Source: Armatimonadota bacterium (GTDB lineage Bacteria; Armatimonadota; Fervidibacteria; Fervidibacterales; Thermosaccharophagaceae). From it: 64,000 bases of DNA. Numbering within the stretch: position 1 is the first letter of the stretch; each line of letters begins with the position of its first letter. The DNA lies in the NCBI GenBank assembly GCA_025062195.1, contig JANXAS010000007.1, positions 1 through 64,000 of the forward strand. The letters run 5' to 3'. The notes beneath the pieces are model-generated. The model did not search any database. It was not told where the DNA came from and worked only from the letters and a program-made list of their open reading frames with translations. Position numbers and translations under genes: made by a program. Below, piece by piece: positions 56,798-64,000 of the stretch.

Positions 56798-59131
56798 CTA
56801 AGTTGATTTTGGTGCTGGCATCTTAGCTTCTGCTCCGAGCAGCCATCTGAGCAGCATCACAGCGCCGGGCTTATCCAGCGGATGGTTATTATCTCCGCAA
56901 GATGGTGACTGAACGCAAGATGGACAGCCGCCAGCACAAGCGCAACTTTCAATCATCTCTTTTGTCTTCACCATGAGTTCGTCAATGCCCTCAAATGCGG
57001 CTTCGCTGAATCCGGCACCACCAGGATAACCATCGTAGATGAAAATTGCAGCGCATCCGGTCTGCGGATGCAACAGGTATGAAACACCGCCAATGTCCTT
57101 CTCATCGCACATTGCAATTAGTGGCATAAGAGCCACGAGAGCATGCTCGGCTGCATGCAGCGAGCCCGTCAAGTCAAATTCGCAAAGCCTGATGTGAGAT
57201 AGCACTGACTCATCGGGAATGATCCACAGCGCATCCGTCTCATAATCTGACTTTGGCAGGCTAAGCTGCCTGACCTCAATCACCTCATTTGTTCTTAGCC
57301 TCATGCGCTTATAAGCGACGACTTGTTGGATAATTTTCGCCTCCCCAAACCATGCTTTGAAGAACTTGCTATGCTTGCCTTTTATGCGCTTTGTTATTTG
57401 CACATCGGCATGCACGAGCGGAACTGTATACTCGTCACCATAAAACGGCTCAACAATTGCTACACGGCGCTTGATATCAAGTTGCACCACGCGGTATGAT
57501 TCACCGGCGTGAAGGTAAATTGCCCCCTCATGAACGGTTGCGAATGCTCTCGCCTCATCAATTGTTCCGATGAGGGCATTCCCTCTTGAGGCGTCCCGTA
57601 TCTCATATTCGTTCCCGGAGATTGACCTTATGCTTATCTCTTCGTGCGGGCACTTGTCAGAAGCCCAGAAATAAAAAAACCTCACACCGCCAATGTTGGA
57701 TTTGCCTCTGAGCTTCAACAGCATCTCTCCCTCTGACAGCACTTCAAGCATCTCCAAAGCACGCTCTCCAAAGTAGCACAGATCAGCATCGGAGAGCACC
57801 TGTTCGTATGCGGCACAAAGAAGATGCGATGCAAGTATGTATGGGTTGTTCACATTCACGATCGCTTTCTCCACAGGCTGCCCAAAGAGGTATTCGGGAT
57901 GGTTAACAATATACTGGTCAAGCGGGTTGCTTGTGGCTATGAGGATGGCAAGCCCCTCTTTCGTCCTTCCGGCTCTCCCAACTTGCTGCATAGTGCTCGC
58001 TATACTGCCTGGGTAGCCAACAATTACGGCTGCGTCAAGGTGACCGATGTCAATTCCGAGTTCAAGCGCCGTTGTGGCGATGACTGAGAGCAAGCTGCCA
58101 TTGGCTAATTCTCGCTCTATGCGTCTTCTCTCTTCCGGGAGATAGCCGGCACGATATGAAATGACCTTGTCAACCAGCTTCGGATTGTGCTTGGCTAACT
58201 CTTCCCTCACATAGCGTAACAATAGTTCAACAGCGACTCTTGATTGCGCAAAAGCTATTGTCCGTATCCCGCGCTTCATAAGGAAGGCAATTAAGCGCAC
58301 AGCCTCACTCATCGCCCCAACTCTAACATCATTGGACAATGTTGGCGGCTCCCAAAGGATGAAAGTCCTCCCGAAGAACTGACCGGTGTCATCGGAGACG
58401 ACTTCGCACTCAACTCCAAAAAGTGCTTTTGAAAGCTCCTTCGGATTGCCGACAGTGGCTGAAGCGCCAATGAAAATGGGCGATGAACCGTGCAGGTCAC
58501 ACAACCTTCTTAGACGGCGGATGATCAGAGCGACATGCATCCCGAAGATGCCACGGTAAATATGCATCTCATCAAGAACGACGAATTTGAGCTGCCCAAG
58601 GAACCTGCGCCAAAGCCTGTAATTTCGCAGCATGCTAAGGTGGAGCATATCGGGATTGGTGAATACGAGGTTGCACAGTTGGCGAATCCTCTTTCGCTCC
58701 TCATCAGGTGTATCGCCATCGTAAGTGCTTGCCGAGACAAGCCCGCCCAGCCCAAACTCACTCAACTTCCTCAGTTGATCTTGAGCGAGCGCCTTCGTCG
58801 GGAAGATATAAAGTGCAGTTGTCCCCGGCTCCTCAAGCAACTTGCTCAGCACCGGTATGTTGTAACACAGCGTCTTACCGGATGCAGTGCTAGTTACGAT
58901 GACTGTGTGTTTTCCCGAGTTGATTGTATCTATTGCTTTGGCTTGATGCCTGTATAGCCCCTTTATGCCGAGTTTAGTAAGGGCTTCAATTACCCTTCTG
59001 TGTATCTTTGAGGTCGGGTCGCCATACTGCGCATCCTTTGCCGGTTGGAATTCAATATGGCGTATCTGACCGCGATACCAGCTTTGCTTGCATAGTTCGG
59101 CTAACAGCTCCTGCCACAGCGAACTCTTCAT
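56798..59131 (-). CDS. DEAD/DEAH-box helicase with DUF1998 zinc-binding C-terminus
   Basis: A 777-residue superfamily 2 helicase of the MrfA/YprA type. Motif I TSTASGKTLCYN, motif II DEMH, motif III SATVGN, and motif VI QVGRAGRTKEG in two RecA-like domains. The C-terminal DUF1998 region has a four-Cys cluster (CACAGGCPSCVQSPSC). Relatives such as B. subtilis MrfA act in DNA repair. Start ATG 59131 overlaps the tatC stop (ATGA), so the two are translationally coupled; the track start at 59275 lies inside tatC. Confidence 0.92.
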   Translation of the reverse strand: MKSSLWQELLAELCKQSWYRGQIRHIEFQPAKDAQYGDPTSKIHRRVIEALTKLGIKGLYRHQAKAIDTINSGKHTVIVTSTASGKTLCYNIPVLSKLLEEPGTTALYIFPTKALAQDQLRKLSEFGLGGLVSASTYDGDTPDEERKRIRQLCNLVFTNPDMLHLSMLRNYRLWRRFLGQLKFVVLDEMHIYRGIFGMHVALIIRRLRRLCDLHGSSPIFIGASATVGNPKELSKALFGVECEVVSDDTGQFFGRTFILWEPPTLSNDVRVGAMSEAVRLIAFLMKRGIRTIAFAQSRVAVELLLRYVREELAKHNPKLVDKVISYRAGYLPEERRRIERELANGSLLSVIATTALELGIDIGHLDAAVIVGYPGSIASTMQQVGRAGRTKEGLAILIATSNPLDQYIVNHPEYLFGQPVEKAIVNVNNPYILASHLLCAAYEQVLSDADLCYFGERALEMLEVLSEGEMLLKLRGKSNIGGVRFFYFWASDKCPHEEISIRSISGNEYEIRDASRGNALIGTIDEARAFATVHEGAIYLHAGESYRVVQLDIKRRVAIVEPFYGDEYTVPLVHADVQITKRIKGKHSKFFKAWFGEAKIIQQVVAYKRMRLRTNEVIEVRQLSLPKSDYETDALWIIPDESVLSHIRLCEFDLTGSLHAAEHALVALMPLIAMCDEKDIGGVSYLLHPQTGCAAIFIYDGYPGGAGFSEAAFEGIDELMVKTKEMIESCACAGGCPSCVQSPSCGDNNHPLDKPGAVMLLRWLLGAEAKMPAPKST

Positions 59132-60057
59132 CTCCGTTCCACCCAGAGCACCAGAATTATGCTGAGCAAGTAGAGGAAGAGTATTGGCGCAGCAAGGAGC
59201 ATCATGTTGAGCGGATCTATTGTTGGGGTGATTATAGCGCTCACCGCAAGTATAGCGATGACGGCGTGACGCCACTTTCTTATTAACGCCCTTGATGTGA
59301 CCAAACCTATCTTAGCAAGCATCATGAACACAAGCGGCATTTGGAATGTGAAGCCCATGGCAAGAGCTATCTTTGCCACCGACCAAACATATAGCCTAAC
59401 GAAGTTGAGCACCAGTGCATCTTTGGGCAGGAAGCGGAGCATGAACAGAGCTGCAATCGGTATGAGGAAATAAGCCGTGATCATGCCCCCGATGAAGAAG
59501 AGTATTGAGGCTGGCAGAAGCATTGCGGCGAACCGCTTCTCATGTGGCAGCAGAGCTGGCCAGACGAACGCGCCGAACTCGTAAAATATCAACGGCGCCA
59601 TAATTGCAATGCCGGCAACAATGGACAGTTGGAGTTTGAAGAGCAGCGGCTCAAATATGGATGTGAACACAAGCGGCATTCCATATTTTTCCATTGCCGG
59701 GCGTATTGGAGAAATGATGATGTCCCATATGCGCTCATATTGCCACCACCCAATAGTGCTTCCGAGCGCTGCATAAATGAAGCAACGAATCAGCCTCTCC
59801 CTCAACTCAGCCAAGTGCTCAACGAATGTCATCTCCTTCATTGGATTAGGTGGTGGACGGCGCTTGCGCCGTTTTCCACCCTTTGTCTGTTGAACCTCAG
59901 CAAGCTCCTCTGTAACCTTTACCGTTTGCTGCCCATTAGCTTCATCTGCGCGAAAGCTTTCCTCTGCAGAGCCAGATGAACCATCACCGCCACCGGTGAA
60001 GTTGTTCACATCGCTGAAACCCTCATATTCACCGCTGCGCTCGTCCGTGTAACTCAT
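59128..60057 (-). CDS. tatC: Twin-arginine translocase subunit TatC with long charged N-terminal extension
   Basis: Six-helix receptor of the Tat pathway that exports folded proteins. Conserved FVEHLAELRERL at the cytoplasmic N-terminus, FTSIFEPLLFKLQLS (conserved Glu), LPHEKRFA and a final helix pair. The core starts near residue 75. The first ~72 residues are an unusual tail that is Gly/Ser/acidic and then strongly basic (KGGKRRKRRPPP), absent from standard TatC. tatA/tatB are not in the window. Confidence 0.94.
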   Translation of the reverse strand: MSYTDERSGEYEGFSDVNNFTGGGDGSSGSAEESFRADEANGQQTVKVTEELAEVQQTKGGKRRKRRPPPNPMKEMTFVEHLAELRERLIRCFIYAALGSTIGWWQYERIWDIIISPIRPAMEKYGMPLVFTSIFEPLLFKLQLSIVAGIAIMAPLIFYEFGAFVWPALLPHEKRFAAMLLPASILFFIGGMITAYFLIPIAALFMLRFLPKDALVLNFVRLYVWSVAKIALAMGFTFQMPLVFMMLAKIGLVTSRALIRKWRHAVIAILAVSAIITPTIDPLNMMLLAAPILFLYLLSIILVLWVERR

Positions 60058-60080
60058 AGGAACTCACCAACCAAGGTTTC

Positions 60081-61091
60081 TTAACTCTTTGATGGGAAGA
60101 GAAGCTTTTGTATTTCGGGCTTGCTAAAGTTATCCATCGTCACAACTGTTGCTCCGGTGTCAATGCGCTTTGTCTCAATCTTTTCTCCCCTTATTGCCTT
60201 CATCGCCACCTTCACGCCAAGGTAGCCCATCTTAAATGGGTTCTGGACTATCAGAGCCTGTATCGTGCCGGCTTTCAAAGCCTCGATTTCAGTCGGTGAG
60301 GCATCAAATGCCACAAGCTTAACTTTGCCCTTAAGCCCACGCTGCTCAAGCACCCTTGCGCATCCTATTGCACCTGGCTCATTTGCAGCAAATATTCCCT
60401 TTATGTCGGGATGCGCCGTGAGCATATTCTCCGTCACCTGCATTCCTATGGTGGCGTTGCTCTGAGAATAAAGGACGCTGACGAGTTTTATCTTCGGATA
60501 CTTCTTCAAGCCCTCCTTGAAACCCTGCTCACGCTGATTGGATGTGGCAGCACCCTTGATGAACGGTATCAACCCAACCTTGCCCTCATACCCGATGAGC
60601 TTAGCGAGGACATCGGCAGCTGTCCTTGCAGCCTTGATGTTATCGGTGGCGATGAAGCATAGCGAGATGTCTGGATTAAGACCCGAGTCAATGGTTATAA
60701 CTGGTATGCCAACATCCAAAGCTTTTTTAACCGTTGGCACGAGTGCCCTCTCATCACACGCTGCCATAACTATTGCATCAACACGCTGCGTTATGAAGTT
60801 CTCAAGGATTGACTTTTGCACTTCAACTTGAGTCTCATCTGCAGGACCTCTCCATATAACCTCAGCACCTTCCTCCTTTGCAGCCGTCTCGGCGCCCGCC
60901 TTAACGGCGAGCCAGAAATCAAATGCTACTCCCTTCGGCACAACAGCTATCTTGTGTTTCCTTGCGGCTGAACCACCCTTGGTAACCTCAGAGGGCTTGC
61001 GCTCCTTTGCGCATCCCAAAACAGCAATCAGCATTGCGCAAAGCATGGCGCTAACAAGCAGATATGCGATACGCTGATAGATACTGCGCAT
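60081..61091 (-). CDS. Sugar-type ABC transporter solute-binding lipoprotein (RbsB-like)
   Basis: A 336-residue protein with lipoprotein signal (IAVLGC, Cys ~27), then a type I periplasmic-binding fold (IAVVPKGVAFDFWLAVKAGAE, DAIVMAACDERALVP, GIFAANEPGAIGCARVLEQRG). Relatives bind ribose, allose, inositol or autoinducers. The permease and ATPase genes are not adjacent in this window. Start ATG 61091. Reads toward tatC with a 23-bp gap. Confidence 0.92.
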   Translation of the reverse strand: MRSIYQRIAYLLVSAMLCAMLIAVLGCAKERKPSEVTKGGSAARKHKIAVVPKGVAFDFWLAVKAGAETAAKEEGAEVIWRGPADETQVEVQKSILENFITQRVDAIVMAACDERALVPTVKKALDVGIPVITIDSGLNPDISLCFIATDNIKAARTAADVLAKLIGYEGKVGLIPFIKGAATSNQREQGFKEGLKKYPKIKLVSVLYSQSNATIGMQVTENMLTAHPDIKGIFAANEPGAIGCARVLEQRGLKGKVKLVAFDASPTEIEALKAGTIQALIVQNPFKMGYLGVKVAMKAIRGEKIETKRIDTGATVVTMDNFSKPEIQKLLFPSKS

Positions 61092-61196
61092 TCTATATCC
61101 CTCCCATAAAACTGGTGGCGCTGCAGCAGCCTTTATAATGTAATCAGATTGAAGTATATGGCGGATGTGCGCTGTTGAAACGATACATGTCCATCA

Positions 61197-61979
61197 TTAC
61201 TTTGGCGGATACACACTTACACCAACTTCTTCACAGCTTATGACATCCCTACTAAGCCATCTCAACCCCAACCTGCTTAAAGCCAATTTGAGCACAGCAG
61301 TTGCAGCCTCCAAGATGACCCTCCTTGAGAGCTTTGATTTGCCATGCCTTCTATCTTCAAATCTTATCGGGACTTCAACTATGCTTAGCGAATGGGCACG
61401 CGCAAGATATGTGCAAACTGTTAGGAAGCCATATCCCTCAACTTTTGCGAGCCATGGCTTGAGCCTCAACAACCCGCTGCGTGAATAGCACCTAAATCCG
61501 CTTGTGCAATCTCTGACATTTAAGCTGAGCAAAGTTCTGGCGACTAAGTTTGCACCCTTTGAGAGCAACCTCCTCCACAGCGCCCAATTCTCAACTCTCC
61601 CGCCCTCAACATACCTTGAGCCGATCGCCGCATCAGCACCTTCACTTACAACTTTAATAAGTTTCGGGATGACTGATGGCTCATGTGAGAAGTCGGCGTC
61701 CATGTGCACGATTATATCAGCACCATGCATAAGGGCATATCTCAACCCGGCGATAATGGCGGACGCATACCCAAGTTTTCCGGCGCGCAAAATTAGGTGC
61801 ACGCGTTTGTCCCTCTCCTTGAGCGACTTTACAACTTCAGCAGTGCCGTCCGGTGAATTATCGTCAACGACGATAACATGCGCTTGCGGTATAAACTCGT
61901 GTATCTTCCCAATCAATGTGGCTATGTTCTCAGCTTCGTTATATGTCGGGATAACGACCCATATGCTGCTTTCATCCAT
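61197..61979 (-). CDS. Family 2 glycosyltransferase, DPM1-like (polyprenol-phosphate mannosyltransferase type)
   Basis: A 261-residue GT2 enzyme without membrane helices. VVIPTYNEAENI, VVDDNSPDGTAEV, the metal-binding DxD region HMDADFSHEP, and CTSGFRCYSRSGL with FEDRRHGKSKLS match DPM1-type synthases that load mannose or glucose from a nucleotide sugar onto polyprenol phosphate. Start: ATG 61979 (MDESSIW); no strong ribosome site is present and upstream TTG/GTG codons are possible. No partner mannosyltransferase nearby. Confidence 0.9.
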   Translation of the reverse strand: MDESSIWVVIPTYNEAENIATLIGKIHEFIPQAHVIVVDDNSPDGTAEVVKSLKERDKRVHLILRAGKLGYASAIIAGLRYALMHGADIIVHMDADFSHEPSVIPKLIKVVSEGADAAIGSRYVEGGRVENWALWRRLLSKGANLVARTLLSLNVRDCTSGFRCYSRSGLLRLKPWLAKVEGYGFLTVCTYLARAHSLSIVEVPIRFEDRRHGKSKLSRRVILEAATAVLKLALSRLGLRWLSRDVISCEEVGVSVYPPK

Positions 61980-62184
61980 ATCAACCACATCCAATGGACA
62001 TCAATTGAGCAACCGTTCGCAAAACTTTCACCTAATAGCATAAAGCGGCTAATGCTTGGCTGCCAGAGAGCCAATTGGCAATGTGGGCATTTAAATTGAA
62101 ATTGGGTCAAAATTACACATGCAAGTGCCACCAGAATAGGTTGTGGCGAACAGTAATTCCGCCTTTGGAGGTGCATGGGAAAAA

Positions 62185-62754
62185 ATGGATTTGCCAAACA
62201 GGCTGCAAGGCGAGAGCGAAGGTGATATTTGCGAGGAAATAACCGGTGAGGCTCACGAAGATATGCACCAGCGCCAACCTGAGGGTGGCGAGGAAGGAGC
62301 GGCGGCAATTGATGAGAGCCAAATATCCGAAGTGAGCCCCGTTGAAGCCCAAGTGCAAAAAGAGCATTTGAAGGAACCAGAGGTAGCTCAAACCGAACGC
62401 CCAGAAGGCGAAGTCGCACCGGCACAAGCTGAGCCTGTTTCGCTTGAGGCGCGCACAATGCGCGTTGGCATCGTCATTTACCACAGGCTGACTGGGACTC
62501 GTTACGATTTGATCTGCACAATACGGCATGGCAGCAGAAGGATCACAATTGACGGTGTGCCAATTGAGGAACTCATTGAGCGCAACTATATTGCTCCGAT
62601 TGCATCGCTGCTTGAGCGAATGCGCTCTGAAAGGCTCTCCTTATACGATGTGGACATAACTATCGGCGGTTTGGAGTGGAGCCAACACATTAACCCATTT
62701 GTAATGGGATATGCGCTCTCGGATGCTCTGGCAAACATACTTAGCAGCCTGTGA
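62185..62754 (+). CDS. Hypothetical protein with acidic disordered N-terminus
   Basis: About 189 residues. The first ~90 are Glu/Gln/Pro/Ala-rich and look disordered (EEITGEAHEDMHQRQPEGGEEG). The last ~100 form a compact domain of no family I recognise (RVGIVIYHRLTGTRYDLICTIR, YDVDITIGGLEWSQH). The start is unclear. The best ribosome site, GGAGGTGC, points to ATG 62175, which is one base out of frame (a 16-codon ORF, 62175-62225); the frames join if the A6 run at 62180-62185 had five A. I give the in-frame ATG 62185. It lies 20 bp before the Gfo/Idh/MocA gene. Confidence 0.65.
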   Translation: MDLPNRLQGESEGDICEEITGEAHEDMHQRQPEGGEEGAAAIDESQISEVSPVEAQVQKEHLKEPEVAQTERPEGEVAPAQAEPVSLEARTMRVGIVIYHRLTGTRYDLICTIRHGSRRITIDGVPIEELIERNYIAPIASLLERMRSERLSLYDVDITIGGLEWSQHINPFVMGYALSDALANILSSL

Positions 62755-62774
62755 AGGAGTGGGGTGAGATTATC

Positions 62775-63794
62775 ATGGAGAAAATTGGAGTTGGAGTTAT
62801 AGGTGTTGGCACATTTGGCGAAGTGCATGCCTTAGCCTATTCAGCCCATGCGAGTGTGGAATGCGTTATGGTCTGTGACATTGATGAACAGCGCGCAAGG
62901 AATGCCTGTGAGAAATACGGCTTCAAAGGCTGGACTACAGACTACAGAGAGCTTTTGGCACATGAAAGCATCCATGCCGTATCAATTGCCACGCCGGATT
63001 TTGCCCACCGCCAAATAGCCGTTGATGCAGCTGAAGCAAAGAAGCACATCCTTGTTGAGAAGCCGCTTGCCACATCGGTTGAGGACTGCGAGGCTATAAT
63101 TGAAGCCGCAAACCGCAATGGAGTCACGCTAATGGTTGACTTCCACAACAGGTTTAACCCAGCGTTTGTGCGCCTCAAGGAAGCCATTGATTCGGGCGAA
63201 CTCGGTCAACTGCTGCTCATCGCCACAAGGTTAAATGACACGCTCTTTGTTCCGACAAAGATGCTGTCCTGGGCTGAGAAGTCAACAGTGGCTTGGTTTT
63301 TGGGAAGCCATGTCGTTGACCTTGTTAGGTGGCTGACGGGTGCCGAAGTCAAGCGAGTTTATACAGTTACAAGGAGCATGCTGCTCAAGAGCATCGGGGT
63401 TGACACGCCTGATTTCTTCGTGAGCACGCTTGAGTTTGATAACGGGTGTGTCGCAACAATTGAAAACTGTTGGGTCATCTCTGAGAGGTCACCGAGTGTG
63501 GTTGACTTCAAGTGTGAGGTTGTCGGAACAAGCGGAACAGTCTTCATTGACACGAGCCATCATGGCATGGTGGAGAAATATACCCAATTGGGTGCATCCT
63601 ATCCCGATGTGATTGCAAATGTCAATCTGCACGGAAAGCCAGTTGGCTTCGCCATAGCAAGCATTCACCATTTCGTTGAATGCCTTATAAGAGGCATTCA
63701 GCCGATAGTGAGCGGCTTTGACGGTTTGCAAGCTACGAAAGTCATAGCCGCAATGGAGGAATCGGTCAAATCTCGCGCCCCAATTGAACTATAG
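62775..63794 (+). CDS. Gfo/Idh/MocA-family NAD(P)-dependent oxidoreductase
   Basis: A 339-residue sugar or inositol dehydrogenase-type enzyme. Rossmann motif VGVIGVGTFGEVHA, then VCDIDEQRA, VSIATPDFAH, and the conserved HILVEKPLATS (catalytic Lys region); later SHVVDLVRWLTG and the beta-sheet C-terminal domain. Start ATG 62775 with GGGGTGAG 6 nt upstream, rather than the track's GTG 62751. The substrate is unknown; relatives near GH42/DUF4091 genes often handle plant-sugar derivatives. Confidence 0.92.
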   Translation: MEKIGVGVIGVGTFGEVHALAYSAHASVECVMVCDIDEQRARNACEKYGFKGWTTDYRELLAHESIHAVSIATPDFAHRQIAVDAAEAKKHILVEKPLATSVEDCEAIIEAANRNGVTLMVDFHNRFNPAFVRLKEAIDSGELGQLLLIATRLNDTLFVPTKMLSWAEKSTVAWFLGSHVVDLVRWLTGAEVKRVYTVTRSMLLKSIGVDTPDFFVSTLEFDNGCVATIENCWVISERSPSVVDFKCEVVGTSGTVFIDTSHHGMVEKYTQLGASYPDVIANVNLHGKPVGFAIASIHHFVECLIRGIQPIVSGFDGLQATKVIAAMEESVKSRAPIEL

Positions 63795-64000
63795 GACACC
63801 TCATATCTTAAACCATTAAAGGGTGCGCAGTTAGTCTTTTGGGCGGACAATAGCCTGCTCAAAAATGAGGTTTGTTTCGTGAAGGCGGAGGATAGCTCGC
63901 CTGAAAACTTAAGTTTGTTTTGCAGGTGTGGATGAAGTCCACCCAAATAAAGACAAAAGTTTGGGCAGCACACAGCTATACTCAATTGATATCGTTATCA

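Overview
The window looks like a contig from a diderm, probably thermophilic, anaerobic or facultative bacterium. The best guess, made only from gene content, is a hot-spring lineage near Armatimonadota/Fervidibacteria. Supporting features are an LptC/LptA-like protein, TatC and a predicted outer-membrane barrel (two membranes), a csaB-DUF5693 pair, DUF4091 and GH42-like secreted carbohydrate-active proteins, a DUF6785-type membrane protein, an archease, and many GTG/TTG starts behind GGTGAG-type Shine-Dalgarno sequences. No rRNA or tRNA is visible, so the taxonomy is inference.

Region 1-11054 (all minus strand) is an operon for an energy-converting group 4 [NiFe]-hydrogenase-like complex. 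In transcription order it encodes an FdhA/NuoG-like molybdopterin-family subunit whose catalytic Sec/Cys position is Arg, an AsrA/HydB-like iron-sulfur subunit, an AsrB/HydG-like FAD/NAD reductase, a HycI-type maturation protease, a secreted WD40 propeller, two antiporter-like membrane subunits, and a NuoC-NuoD fused large subunit that runs off the left edge. The main finding is in that last gene. The frame is open for all 560 codons in the window except for two TGA codons. Both fall exactly at the two Cys positions of the N-terminal nickel-binding CxxC motif (ERI-U-GI-U-GFIHS). A hairpin with a GGU loop starts just after the second UGA, with the loop 17 nt downstream, as in a bacterial SECIS element. 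The sequence therefore predicts a hydrogenase with two selenocysteines in motif L1. The ORF track breaks the gene here and lists only its N-terminal 239 residues.

Region 11055-20000 holds a LapA-domain protein, an orphan sensor histidine kinase, a small zinc-ribbon protein, trpA-deoC, a glycerate kinase and a membrane protein with an embedded spermidine-synthase-like domain. Region 20061-26713 (plus) holds a small coiled-coil protein, a MEMO-family protein translationally coupled to an alkaline-phosphatase-fold hydrolase, an SGNH hydrolase and a DUF4091 protein. A short element with imperfect terminal inverted repeats follows.

Region 27016-46495 (minus) runs grpE-dnaJ, gyrA-archease, and then an unusual run of envelope genes: lipoproteins with carboxypeptidase-regulatory-like and PEGA domains, a 1179-residue predicted outer-membrane barrel, a secreted protein with a degenerate gluzincin motif, an LptC/LptA-like protein and a DUF6785-type membrane protein. 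Region 46496-47909 has no gene but is dense in short palindromic repeats of several families.

Region 47910-63794 encodes a secreted calcineurin-like phosphoesterase, a radical SAM protein with a C-terminal helix-hairpin-helix, csaB-DUF5693, a GH42-like secreted protein, tatC coupled to a DUF1998 helicase, a sugar-type ABC solute-binding lipoprotein, a DPM1-like glycosyltransferase, an acidic-tailed protein of unknown function and a Gfo/Idh/MocA oxidoreductase. Start codons were chosen from Shine-Dalgarno position and often differ from the ORF track.
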